A stretch of DNA of 64,000 nucleotides, taken from Neorhizobium galegae (GTDB lineage Bacteria; Pseudomonadota; Alphaproteobacteria; Rhizobiales; Rhizobiaceae). Location of the stretch: the NCBI RefSeq assembly GCF_017877135.1, contig NZ_JAGIPH010000004.1, positions 372,001-436,000 of the forward strand, read 5' to 3'. The notes under the pieces are model-generated. The model searched no databases. It worked only from the letters and a program-made list of their open reading frames with translations, and was not told where the DNA came from. This document shows positions 12,898-22,423 of this stretch, piece by piece (positions within the stretch are counted from its first letter, which is position 1; each line of letters starts with the position of its first letter). The position numbers were made by a program, and so were the translations under genes.

Positions 12898-14160
12898 CTA
12901 GAGGTCCAGCTTGTCGATCATCGCCTGCGTGATCAGGCAGATGCCGTTCTCGCTGCGGCGGAACCGCTTTGCATCGAGTTCGGCCTCTTCGCCGACCACC
13001 AGACCTTCTGGAATGGTTACACCGGCATCGATGACGACATTGCGAAGCTGCGCGCGCCGGCCGATGCGCACATTGGGCAGCACGACGGCTCCTTCGAGGC
13101 GTGAATAGGAATTGGCCCGCACGCCGGTAAACAGCAGCGAATTGTAGAGAGAGGAGCCGGAGATGATGCAATCGCCCGACACCACGGAGGAGACGGCCGA
13201 GCCGCGGCGGTTTTCGTCGTCATGGACGAATTTTGCCGGCGGCGTGATCTCCGCATAGGTCCAGATCGGCCAGGACTTGTCGTAGATATCGAGCTCCGGA
13301 ACGATGCCGGTCAAATCGATATTGGCCTGCCAGTAGGCATCGATCGTGCCGACGTCACGCCAGTAGGCCTGCTTTTCGAAATCCGAGCGTACGCAGGATT
13401 CGTTGAAGCGGTGCGCCACCGCCTTGCCGTTCGCCACAATCCACGGAATGATGTCCTTGCCGAAGTCGCGGCTGGAATTGGGGTCGGCCGCATCGCGGCG
13501 CAGGCATTCCATCAGGAATTTCGTGTGGAAGACGTAGATGCCCATGGAGGCGAGCGCAAAATCCGGGCGGTCGGGCATGCCCGGCGGATCGGCCGGTTTT
13601 TCCACGAAGGCGATGATCCGGTCCTTGTCATCCACATGCATGACGCCGAAGCCGGTTGCTTCCATGCGCGGCACTTCCAGGCAACCAATGGTCACGTCGG
13701 CGCCGGAATCCACGTGCTGCTGCAGCATCAGCTCGTAGTCCATCTTGTAGATATGGTCACCGGCGAGGATCACCATATATTCCGGGTTATAGGGCTCGAT
13801 GATGTCGATGTTCTGGAACACGGCATCGGCCGTGCCTTCGTACCACTGCGTCTCGGACACGCGCTGCGACGCCGGCAGGATGTCAAAGCTCTCATTCCGC
13901 TCCGGGCGAAAAAAGTCCCAGCCGCGCTGCAGGTGGCGGATCAGCGAATGGGCCTTGTACTGCGTGGCAACGCCGATGCGGCGGATACCGGAATTCAGCG
14001 CATTGGAGAGGGCAAAATCGATGATGCGGGCCTTGCCGCCAAAATAGACGGCAGGCTTGGCGCGCCGGTCCGTCAGTTCCTTCAGGCGGCTCCCCCGGCC
14101 GCCGGCCAACACATAGGCCATGGCATCGCGTGCCAGCGGCTGTACACGTTTCGTGGTCAT
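12898..14160 (-). CDS. glgC: Glucose-1-phosphate adenylyltransferase
   Basis: ADP-glucose pyrophosphorylase (420 aa), the regulated first step of glycogen synthesis. The nucleotide-binding signature [17 protein letters not shown] and the sugar-phosphate region [12 protein letters not shown] are present. A left-handed beta-helix domain forms the C-terminus. The ATG at 14160 follows GGGAGGG, whereas the frame extends 53 codons further upstream over the end of glgB without support. Allosteric control by glycolytic intermediates is known for the family but cannot be read here. Confidence 0.97.
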   Translation of the reverse strand: MTTKRVQPLARDAMAYVLAGGRGSRLKELTDRRAKPAVYFGGKARIIDFALSNALNSGIRRIGVATQYKAHSLIRHLQRGWDFFRPERNESFDILPASQRVSETQWYEGTADAVFQNIDIIEPYNPEYMVILAGDHIYKMDYELMLQQHVDSGADVTIGCLEVPRMEATGFGVMHVDDKDRIIAFVEKPADPPGMPDRPDFALASMGIYVFHTKFLMECLRRDAADPNSSRDFGKDIIPWIVANGKAVAHRFNESCVRSDFEKQAYWRDVGTIDAYWQANIDLTGIVPELDIYDKSWPIWTYAEITPPAKFVHDDENRRGSAVSSVVSGDCIISGSSLYNSLLFTGVRANSYSRLEGAVVLPNVRIGRRAQLRNVVIDAGVTIPEGLVVGEEAELDAKRFRRSENGICLITQAMIDKLDL

Positions 14161-14188
14161 TGATATCCCTCCCTGATGTGCCTGGCTT

Positions 14189-16402
14189 TTAGTTTTCCGG
14201 TTCCAGCATGATGGTGGCAAGCGGCGGCAATGTGACTTCTGCATGGATGACGCCGCCGGCCGAAACCGCCTGCACCCGTCCACCATTGCCCTTGCCGCTG
14301 CCGCCATAGATTTCCGCATCGGTATTCAAGACTTCGCGCCAGCGGCCGGCGCTCGGCAGCGGCACGCGGTAGTTTTCACGCAGCACCGGTGTGAAATTGG
14401 TGATCACCGCCACCGGCTTTTCACCGGGCGCCTTGCGCAGCCACGCATAGACCGAGTTTTCCGAATCGTCGGCAATCAGCCACTCGAAGCCTTCCGGCTC
14501 GCAGTCGCGCTGGTGCAGCGCCTTCTTTGACCGGTAGGTGAAGTTGAGATCGCGCACCAGCCGGCGAACGCCCTCGTGCGGGTGATAATGCAGCAGGTTC
14601 CAGTCAAGAGACCGCGCCTCGCTCCATTCGCTCCACTGGGCAAATTCCTGGCCCATGAACAGAAGCTTCTTGCCCGGGTAGCCCCACATGAAACCGTAAT
14701 AGGCTCTGAGGTTGGCAAACTTCTGCCAGTCATCGCCGGCCATTTTGGCAATCAGTGAACCCTTGCCGTGGACCACCTCATCGTGGCTGAGGGGCAGCAC
14801 GAAGTTTTCCGAAAAGCCGTAGAGCAGGCCGAAGGTCAGCTCGTTGTGGTGATGCTTGCGATGCACGGGCTCCCGCTTCAGGTAGCTCAGCGTGTCGTGC
14901 ATGAAGCCCATGTTCCACTTGAAGCCGAAGCCGAGCCCGCCTTCATGCACCGGATGCGACACTTTCGGCCAGGAGGTGCTTTCCTCGGCAATGGTCATGA
15001 CGCCGGGATGGGCGGCATAGCTCACCGTGTTGAGCTTCTGGAGGAAGCGCACTGTCTCGAGGTTTTCCCGCCCGCCATATTCGTTGGGCACCCATTCGCC
15101 GTCCTTGCGCGAATAATCAAGATACAGCATCGAGGCGACCGCATCGACCCGCAGCCCGTCGAGATGGAATTTCTCCGACCAGTAGAGCGCATTGTTGACG
15201 AGATAGGCCAGCACTTCCAGACGACCGAAATTGTAGATCGCCGTGTTCCAGTCGGGGTGAAAGCCTTGGCGCGGATCGGCGTGCTCGTAAAGCGCGGTGC
15301 CGTCGAATTCGCGAAGCCCGTGGGCGTCGGTCGGGAAATGCGCCGGCACCCAGTCGAGGATGACGCCGACGCCGACCTTGTGACAGCCGTTGACGAAGCG
15401 GGCAAAGCCTTCCGGTTCGCCGAAGCGGGCGCTCGGGGCGTAGAGCCCGGTCGTCTGGTAACCCCAGGACGGGTCATAGGGATGTTCGGTAATCGGCAGG
15501 AATTCGATATGGGTAAAGCCCATGTCGACCACGTAAGGGATGAGGTCGGCGGCCAGTTCGTCCCAGCTTAGAAACGTGCCGTCGGCGCGGCGTTTCCAGG
15601 ATCCGGCGTGGACCTCATAGATGGAGATCGGCTGACGGCGGTGATCGGCCTTGGCCCAGAAGTCGCGGTGGGCGGCGTCTTCCCATTTCTGCACGAGTTC
15701 AGGTGCCGCAATGGAAGCTGTCTGCGGACGAAGCTCGGCGCGGCGCGCGTAAGGATCCGCCTTCAGCGGCAGCACCTCACCGGTCTTGCCGATGATTTCG
15801 AACTTGTAGGTGGCGCCGGGGCGCACGTCCGGCGCAAAGATTTCCCAGATGCCGGTATCGATGCGAAGCCGCATCACATTGCGCCGTCCATCCCAGGCGT
15901 TGAAATCCCCAACGACCGAGACGCGCGAGGCATTCGGCGCCCAGACGGCGAAGTGAAAACCGTCCACGCCCTCATGCTTCAGCGGATGTGCGCCCATCTT
16001 GTCGAAGAGCCGCAGATGCGAGCCCTCGCGCAAAAAATAGTCGTCCATCGGGCCAAGCACCGGCCCGAAACTATAGGGGTCGGTGAGCGCCCATTCCACG
16101 TCGCCGCGCCGTGCGCGGTAGCGGATTGCGCGCGGAACCGCAATCGCCACGCGCCCTTCGAAAAAGCCATCGACGTGACGCTGGGTCAGTTCACCGATTT
16201 CGGTTCCATCAAGCGCCAGGGCCGTGACGGCTTCTGCGCCGGGAATGAAGCAGCGGGCGATCACGCCGCTGCCGATCTTGTGCGTGCCGAGAACCGAAAA
16301 CGGATTGCCGTGGGAACCGCGGATGATCGCCTCGATCTCGGGAAGGGGAAGTTCAGTGGTGCCAGCTGCGTCCTTGCCGAGGGGGATGGGCGTCTGGTTC
16401 AT
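14189..16402 (-). CDS. glgB: 1,4-alpha-glucan branching enzyme
   Basis: GH13 branching enzyme (737 aa) that forms alpha-1,6 linkages. It has an N-terminal branching domain, a CBM48 domain ([20 protein letters not shown] near residue 150) and the catalytic barrel. The nucleophile segment is [13 protein letters not shown], the acid/base Glu lies in [10 protein letters not shown], and [12 protein letters not shown] follows. The ATG overlaps the glgP stop by one base. It is second in the operon, 28 bp before glgC. Confidence 0.97.
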   Translation of the reverse strand: MNQTPIPLGKDAAGTTELPLPEIEAIIRGSHGNPFSVLGTHKIGSGVIARCFIPGAEAVTALALDGTEIGELTQRHVDGFFEGRVAIAVPRAIRYRARRGDVEWALTDPYSFGPVLGPMDDYFLREGSHLRLFDKMGAHPLKHEGVDGFHFAVWAPNASRVSVVGDFNAWDGRRNVMRLRIDTGIWEIFAPDVRPGATYKFEIIGKTGEVLPLKADPYARRAELRPQTASIAAPELVQKWEDAAHRDFWAKADHRRQPISIYEVHAGSWKRRADGTFLSWDELAADLIPYVVDMGFTHIEFLPITEHPYDPSWGYQTTGLYAPSARFGEPEGFARFVNGCHKVGVGVILDWVPAHFPTDAHGLREFDGTALYEHADPRQGFHPDWNTAIYNFGRLEVLAYLVNNALYWSEKFHLDGLRVDAVASMLYLDYSRKDGEWVPNEYGGRENLETVRFLQKLNTVSYAAHPGVMTIAEESTSWPKVSHPVHEGGLGFGFKWNMGFMHDTLSYLKREPVHRKHHHNELTFGLLYGFSENFVLPLSHDEVVHGKGSLIAKMAGDDWQKFANLRAYYGFMWGYPGKKLLFMGQEFAQWSEWSEARSLDWNLLHYHPHEGVRRLVRDLNFTYRSKKALHQRDCEPEGFEWLIADDSENSVYAWLRKAPGEKPVAVITNFTPVLRENYRVPLPSAGRWREVLNTDAEIYGGSGKGNGGRVQAVSAGGVIHAEVTLPPLATIMLEPEN

Positions 16403-18864
16403 CAGGCTCTCCAGATCTCCGTCGCATATTGGCGGATGGTCCGATCCGAGGAGAACCAGCCCATGCGGGCGGTGTTGCGGATTGTCTTGCTGTACCAGAG
16501 CGTCTGGTCGGTCCAGATCTGGTCCACCTGCCGCTGAGCATTGGCATAGGAATCGAAATCGCCCGCCACGAGGAACCAGTCGTGATTGTAGATGCCGTCG
16601 ATCAGTTCGGCAAAGCGGGAGCGGTCGTCCGGTGAAAACACGCCGGATGCGATGGCGGCCAGCGCCTGCGACAGCTCGCGCGAGGCCGCGATGATGGCGC
16701 GGGGCTCATGGCCGTCGGCGCGCACGCGTGCCACTTCCTCGGCCGTCATGCCAAAGATCACGATGTTGTCGGCGCCGACATGATCGCGCATTTCGACATT
16801 GGCCCCATCGAGCGTGCCGATGGTCAGCGCGCCGTTCAGCGCAAACTTCATATTGCCGGTGCCGGAGGCTTCCATGCCCGCCGTCGAGATCTGTTCGGAG
16901 AGGTCTGCTGCCGGCACGATGGTTTCGGCAAGCGTCACATTGTAGTTCGGCACGAAGACGACCTTCAGCAGGCCGCGCACGGCCGGGTCGTTGTTGATCA
17001 CGCGCGCCACGTCATTGGCAAGCTTGATGATCAGCTTGGCATTGTGATAGCTCGGCGCCGCCTTGCCGGCGAACAGTTTGACGCGCGGAACCCAGTCCAG
17101 TTCGGGATGCGAGCGGATCTGGTCGTAGAGTGCCACGGCTTCCACGATGTTGAGAAGCTGGCGCTTGTATTCATGGATGCGCTTGATCTGGATGTCGAAC
17201 ATGGCCGACGGATCGAGCCGGATTCCCATGCGGCTGCCGACGAGATTGGCAAGCTTCACCTTGTTGGCGCGCTTCACGGCGGCGAACTTTTCCTGGAAGC
17301 TCTTGTCGTCGGCAAAGGCATCAAGCGCCTTCAGGGCTTGCGTGTCGTCCTCGAAACTGTCGCCGATTGCCTCGCGGATGAGACTGGTCAGGCCCGGATT
17401 GCACTGCATCAGCCAGCGGCGCGGGGTAATGCCGTTGGTCTTGTTGTTGATGCGCTTGGGATAAAGCGCATGCAGGTCGGCAAACACCGTTTCCTTCATC
17501 AGGTCGGTATGCAGCGCCGAGACGCCGTTGATGGAGTGCGAGCCGACAAAGGCGAGATTGCCCATGCGCACGCGCCGGTCGCCGTTTTCATCGATCAGCG
17601 AGATCGAGCGGATCTGGCTGTCGCTGAACTTCTTCTCCTTGCGCGCGTCGAGCAGGATCTTGGTGTTGATCGCATAGACGATCTGCATCAGGCGCGGCAG
17701 CAGGCGCTCGAACAGCGGCACCGGCCAGCTTTCCAGCGCTTCCGGCAGAAGCGTGTGGTTGGTGTAGGAGAAGGTCTGGCGGGTAATCTCCCAGGCCTCG
17801 TCCATGTCCATGCCGTGCACGTCGACGAGAAGGCGGATGAGCTCGGCAATCGACACGGCCGGATGCGTGTCGTTGAGCTGGATCGACACTTTCTCATGCA
17901 GGTTGGTGAAATCGGGATATTGCTGCAGGTGGCGGCGCAGGATGTCCTGCAGCGAGGCCGACGAGAAGAAATATTCCTGGCGCAGGCGCAGTTCCTGGCC
18001 GGCCGGATTGGCGTCTGCCGGATAGAGGACGCGCGTCAGCGCCTCGGCCTTGTTGCTTTCGCGCAGCGCCCCGATATGGTCGCCGGCATTGAAGGCATCA
18101 AGCAGGATCGGGTCGATCGGCTGTGCCGACCACAGGCGCAGCGTGTTGACGCGCTTGCCGCGCCAGCCGACGATCGGCGTGTCATAGGCCATGGCAATGA
18201 CGCGCTCGGCCGGTTTCCATACGTAGCGCGGGGGCTCGTCGTAACCGCCGACGCTCTCCACGGATCCGCCATAGCCGATCTCGTAGGAGCTTTCGCGGCG
18301 TTCGAATTCCCAGGGGTTGCCGTGGGCAAGCCAGGTTTCCGGCAGCTCCACCTGCCAGCCATCGGCCATCTGCTGGCGGAACAGGCCGTGGACATAGCGG
18401 ATGCCATAGCCATAGGCCGGGATTTCGACGGTTGCCATGCTCTCCATGAAACAGGCCGCCAGGCGCCCGAGGCCGCCATTGCCGAGCGCCGCATCCGGCT
18501 CAAGCCCGGCAATCACGTTGATGTCGACGCCAAGCGAGGTCAGCGCATCGGTGATCTCTTCCATCAGGCCGAGATTGCTCACCGCATCGCGCATCAGTCG
18601 ACCGATCAGGAACTCCAGCGATAGATAATAGACGCGCTTGTCGCCGGTGGCATAGACCTTGCGGGTGGATTCCATCCAGCGGTCAATGATGCGGTCGCGC
18701 ACCACCAGAATGGTTGCCGTCAGCCAGTCATGCGGCTTTGCAACCTTGGCGTCCTTGCCGATGCGGTAGGTCAGGCGCTCGATGATTTCTTCGGCCATGA
18801 TCTCCGGGTTCGAGCTGCGGGGGGCCGGCTGCGGGATATCTACCGGGGAAACGCTGTTGTTCAT
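16402..18864 (-). CDS. glgP: Glycogen phosphorylase
   Basis: GT35 phosphorylase (820 aa) releasing glucose 1-phosphate from glycogen, with pyridoxal phosphate bound by Lys in EASGTGNMKFALNG. The active-site segment ALGNGGLGRLAACFMES is intact. The ATG at 18864 (MNNSVSPVD) was chosen; a TTG four codons earlier is an alternative and neither has a strong ribosome binding site. It is the promoter-proximal gene of the operon. The 261 bp upstream should carry the operon promoter, but no convincing -35/-10 was found. Confidence 0.96.
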   Translation of the reverse strand: MNNSVSPVDIPQPAPRSSNPEIMAEEIIERLTYRIGKDAKVAKPHDWLTATILVVRDRIIDRWMESTRKVYATGDKRVYYLSLEFLIGRLMRDAVSNLGLMEEITDALTSLGVDINVIAGLEPDAALGNGGLGRLAACFMESMATVEIPAYGYGIRYVHGLFRQQMADGWQVELPETWLAHGNPWEFERRESSYEIGYGGSVESVGGYDEPPRYVWKPAERVIAMAYDTPIVGWRGKRVNTLRLWSAQPIDPILLDAFNAGDHIGALRESNKAEALTRVLYPADANPAGQELRLRQEYFFSSASLQDILRRHLQQYPDFTNLHEKVSIQLNDTHPAVSIAELIRLLVDVHGMDMDEAWEITRQTFSYTNHTLLPEALESWPVPLFERLLPRLMQIVYAINTKILLDARKEKKFSDSQIRSISLIDENGDRRVRMGNLAFVGSHSINGVSALHTDLMKETVFADLHALYPKRINNKTNGITPRRWLMQCNPGLTSLIREAIGDSFEDDTQALKALDAFADDKSFQEKFAAVKRANKVKLANLVGSRMGIRLDPSAMFDIQIKRIHEYKRQLLNIVEAVALYDQIRSHPELDWVPRVKLFAGKAAPSYHNAKLIIKLANDVARVINNDPAVRGLLKVVFVPNYNVTLAETIVPAADLSEQISTAGMEASGTGNMKFALNGALTIGTLDGANVEMRDHVGADNIVIFGMTAEEVARVRADGHEPRAIIAASRELSQALAAIASGVFSPDDRSRFAELIDGIYNHDWFLVAGDFDSYANAQRQVDQIWTDQTLWYSKTIRNTARMGWFSSDRTIRQYATEIWRA

Positions 18865-19125
18865 GAGGTCGCCCAACTTTGCTTTTTGAAACGAGGAGGG
18901 ATGGTTCTAACGCAATCCGCCATGGTGTCGGAACACAGTTTATGCATCGTTGGCAGGCACTTGCAATCATCCTCTGCGATGTTCTTGGCGTTCATCGCAA
19001 AGCGGCCCGGAAACCCCTCAACATCCTGAGAAAAAAAGATAAGCGCAGGCGGCCTCACCGGCTCGTTTGCCCCGGCGACGGTCTTGAGAGGATGTCGTGC
19101 AGCCGTCCTTCGGGCGACGGTTCGC

Positions 19126-20007
19126 TCACCCCTTGACCGGAATGACGTCCACCGCCTGCTCGGTCTTGTGCCGGCCATAGGTCTTGACCACGCCGATCAC
19201 CGGTGCCACGTCGGCATAGTCCCGCCCGTAGCCGACGACGATATGGTCGCTGCTGGCGGGAATGTTGTTGGTCGGATCAAGCTCGATATAACCGGCGGCC
19301 TTGCCGCACCAGACGCGCACCCAGGCATGCATGGCATCGGCGCCTTCCAGCCGCTCCTTGCCGGGCGGCGGCAGTGTGCGCAGAAAACCGCTGACATAGC
19401 CGGAGGGAATGCCAAGGCTGCGCAGCGCCACGATCATGATATGGGAAAAATCCTGGCAGACGCCGCGCTTCAGCCGGAACCCTTCGCGCGGCGTCGTATC
19501 GACGGTGGTGGCGTCGGGGTCGTATTTGAAGTCCTTGTGGATGCGGGCGCAAAGGGCGGTGGCGATTTCGCGCACCGTCTGCCCGGGCTTCAGCACCTCG
19601 CGCGCATAGGCTGCGATGTCGGGCACGTCCGGCAGAAGCGGGCTGGCGCCCGACAGATGATGCGGCGAAGCGGCATCGACCGACAGAAGATCGGCCAGTT
19701 CCTGATGCAGTTTCGGCAGTTGCGGCGAAAGGTCGGCTGTCAGGGGGACGCTATCCACCTGCACGCGCGCCTGCATGCGGATGTCGAGGCGTTCATGCGG
19801 GGCGCGAAACAGGATGGAGGTGGTCTGCTGACCGAAGAAATCGGTAAACGTGCTGCGCTCGTCGGCCGTCGGCGAGACGGTGAGCGCGCCTGCGATCAGC
19901 CGTTGCCGGTCGGTGAGCGACAGCGGCATGAGGCGCAGCATGTGCCGTGCGCCGGAGGCAGGCGCCTCGTAGTGATAGCCCATGTGCAGCGACAGATCGT
20001 AAAGCAT
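19126..20007 (-). CDS. Transglutaminase-like cysteine peptidase family protein
   Basis: Protein (293 aa) with an N-terminal bacterial transglutaminase-like beta domain and a transglutaminase core. The catalytic triad is visible: Cys in GVCQDFSHIM, His in DAMHAWVRVWC and Asp in ELDPTNN. It has no signal peptide and is probably cytoplasmic. It is the third gene of a minus-strand operon, 3 bp after the ATP-grasp/alpha-E gene. Proteins of this group are proposed (Iyer and colleagues' work on amidoligases) to act on peptides made by the partner ATP-grasp; this is unproven. Confidence 0.88.
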   Translation of the reverse strand: MLYDLSLHMGYHYEAPASGARHMLRLMPLSLTDRQRLIAGALTVSPTADERSTFTDFFGQQTTSILFRAPHERLDIRMQARVQVDSVPLTADLSPQLPKLHQELADLLSVDAASPHHLSGASPLLPDVPDIAAYAREVLKPGQTVREIATALCARIHKDFKYDPDATTVDTTPREGFRLKRGVCQDFSHIMIVALRSLGIPSGYVSGFLRTLPPPGKERLEGADAMHAWVRVWCGKAAGYIELDPTNNIPASSDHIVVGYGRDYADVAPVIGVVKTYGRHKTEQAVDVIPVKG

Positions 20008-20010
20008 GGA

Positions 20011-22422
20011 TTATCCGAAATAGGTCTGGCCGATGAGATCGGATAGCTTTTCCATCTCGCTCTCCAGCTTGCTGTAGATATCGGCACTCATGCCCTCCGG
20101 CGTCATCACCGCAAGGCCGGAATGCAGGCGCATGGCTTCCCGGTCGAGCGCCGACATCTGGCCCGTGCCGTAGGGATGCGGCAATTGCTCGACTTCGGTG
20201 CGGATCTCGTTCAGCTGGAACAGCACGGAACGAGGGTTGAGCGGATCAAGCGCCAGAAGATCGGTCACGGTGAGGCGCGCCGTATTGACATTATACCGCC
20301 GGCGATGGGTCATCACGCTGTCGCCGATTTCCAACAGCATGTCGAGCGAACCATCCGGCGCATCCGGCCCTGACATATGGCCGAGAAGCCGCGTCATGTG
20401 CAGGCCGCGTTCCAGATAGCGGCCGATGGACAGGAAGCGCCAGCCGGTGAAACGATACATGTTTTCGTGCACGAGACCGGCAAAGCCGGCGAGCTTGCGC
20501 AACAGCACCGTCATGGCATGCGCGGCATCGTCGCCAGCCTGCACCGCCTCGTGGAAGCGCTTGGCGGTCTTGGCGAGATCGTTGAGCGCCAGCCAGCCGT
20601 CGGGCGAAAAGCGGTCGCGGATATTGCTTGCCGAATAGATGGCGCTGTCGATGTTGCGGATCAGCGGCTCCGGCACGGCCTTGGCCATGTCCATGTCGAT
20701 GCCCTTGAGGTAGCGCGTCACATCGGCGAGCAGAGGCTGCCCGGGATCGGCGGCTTCCGCATAGCGCATGTGCCAGGCGCGCAGGATGCGCAGCGCCCCT
20801 TCCGCCCGCTCGATATAGCGGCCGAGCCAGAACAGGTTGTCGGCGGCACGGCTCGGCAGGCTGCCGGGCATGTTGCGCGAAAAGCTTTCTTCCGGCGGCA
20901 ACAGCGTCTGGCGCTCGACGGGCTTGTCGGAGACGATCCACACATCGGCTGCCGTGCCGCCGGCCTGCATGGCGATGGCGGCGACATCCGCGCCGGAACC
21001 GATGCGTGCAAAGCCGCCCGGCATGATCTGCCAGCCGTTTTCGGTGCGCGCGGCAAAGACACGCAGCGACATCGGCCGAGGTGTGAGCTTGCCATCGACA
21101 TAGGCCGGCGTGGTCGACAGGGTCACCACTTCCTGGCCCACGAGCCGGCTTCCCTCGGCTGCCAGCCATTCCTCGACGGATTGCTTGGCGTTCTTGCGCG
21201 TGGCGCCGAGCACCGACTGGCCGCTGTCATCGAAGAAGGGCAGGCGCGAATAGGCAGGGCCGATCACCATGCGGCCGATATTGTCGGCGACATGCTGGCG
21301 CTCCGCCTTCTGTCCGCACCACCAGGTGGCGATGGACGGCAGCAGCAGTTCCTCGTTCAGCAGGTGGTGACAGATGGTCGGGGTAAACGCGAGAAGCGCG
21401 CGCGTTTCCAGGATGCCCGAGCCGAGCGCATTGACGATGGAGACAGAGCCGGCGCGCAGCGCCTGCACCAGGCCCGGCGTGCCGATATGCGAGAACTGGT
21501 TGAGTTCCAGCGGGTCGGCATAGGCGGCATCGAGGCGGCGCCAGAGCACGCCGATGGGCTTCAGGCCGGCAACGGTGCGCACCATCACCTTGTCGTTGAC
21601 GACAGTCAGGTCCTCGCCTTCCAGCAGCATGAAGCCGAGATAGCGGGCGATATAGGCGTGCTCGAAATAGGTCTCGTTGGCGGGACCGGGCGTCAGGACC
21701 GCAATCCGATCATCCGGGCTCTTCTTGTGGGCCTGCAGCGCATTGCGGAAGGCCCCGAAGAAGGAGGCCAGCCGATGGACATGAGTTTCGCCATAGATGT
21801 CGGAAAAGGCGCGTGTGGTCGCAACGCGGTTTTCCAGCGCAAAACCGGCGCCGGAGGGCGCCTGCGTGCGGTCGGCCAGCACCCACCAGTTGCCATCCGG
21901 CCCGCGGCCGATTTCGAAGGAACAGAAATGCAGGTAATGGCCATTGGCGGGCTTCACGCCGACCAGCGGCCGCAAAAATTCCGGATTGTTGGCAACAAGC
22001 GCCGGGGGTAAAATGCCATCGCGCACCAGCGTGTTGTCGCCATAAATGTCGGCGACGATCTTTTCCATGAGATCGGCGCGCTGGATGAGGCCGGCGGAGA
22101 CCTTTTCCCATTCCTTGCCGTCGATCAGCACCGGCACATGCGAGATCGGCCAGCTGCGCTCGCCGCTGCCCTTGGCGCCATAGGCGCGGTAGAACACGCC
22201 GGCATCGCGCAGATAACGATCGGCACGGGCAAAGCGCTCGTGCAGTTCGGCCTCCGACAGGCGGCCGAGCGCATCGATCATGTTCTGCCAGACCGGGCGG
22301 ATTTCGCCGTCGCGGTCGAGCATTTCGTCGGAAACGCCGGGCAGCGCGCGGTAGCCGAGGATCGGGTCTTCCCTGATCGCCTCGTCTTGCGCCTTCAGAT
22401 CGCCGGCCCGGGTCACTCCCAC
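20011..22422 (-). CDS. Circularly permuted ATP-grasp / alpha-E fusion protein
   Basis: Fusion (803 aa) of two domains that are separate genes in many bacteria. Residues 1 to about 480 are a circularly permuted type 2 ATP-grasp (DUF404/DUF407 type; see YLHFCSFEIGRGPDGNWWVL and TPGPANETYFEHAYIARYLG). Residues from about 490 are an alpha-E domain (DUF403; begins SRAADNLFWLGRYIERAEG). ATP-grasp proteins of this type are predicted carboxylate-amine ligases making a peptide or peptide tag. It sits 1 bp downstream of the DUF2126 transglutaminase gene and 3 bp upstream of the second transglutaminase gene. Confidence 0.9.
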   Translation of the reverse strand: MGVTRAGDLKAQDEAIREDPILGYRALPGVSDEMLDRDGEIRPVWQNMIDALGRLSEAELHERFARADRYLRDAGVFYRAYGAKGSGERSWPISHVPVLIDGKEWEKVSAGLIQRADLMEKIVADIYGDNTLVRDGILPPALVANNPEFLRPLVGVKPANGHYLHFCSFEIGRGPDGNWWVLADRTQAPSGAGFALENRVATTRAFSDIYGETHVHRLASFFGAFRNALQAHKKSPDDRIAVLTPGPANETYFEHAYIARYLGFMLLEGEDLTVVNDKVMVRTVAGLKPIGVLWRRLDAAYADPLELNQFSHIGTPGLVQALRAGSVSIVNALGSGILETRALLAFTPTICHHLLNEELLLPSIATWWCGQKAERQHVADNIGRMVIGPAYSRLPFFDDSGQSVLGATRKNAKQSVEEWLAAEGSRLVGQEVVTLSTTPAYVDGKLTPRPMSLRVFAARTENGWQIMPGGFARIGSGADVAAIAMQAGGTAADVWIVSDKPVERQTLLPPEESFSRNMPGSLPSRAADNLFWLGRYIERAEGALRILRAWHMRYAEAADPGQPLLADVTRYLKGIDMDMAKAVPEPLIRNIDSAIYSASNIRDRFSPDGWLALNDLAKTAKRFHEAVQAGDDAAHAMTVLLRKLAGFAGLVHENMYRFTGWRFLSIGRYLERGLHMTRLLGHMSGPDAPDGSLDMLLEIGDSVMTHRRRYNVNTARLTVTDLLALDPLNPRSVLFQLNEIRTEVEQLPHPYGTGQMSALDREAMRLHSGLAVMTPEGMSADIYSKLESEMEKLSDLIGQTYFG

Positions 22423-22423
22423 A

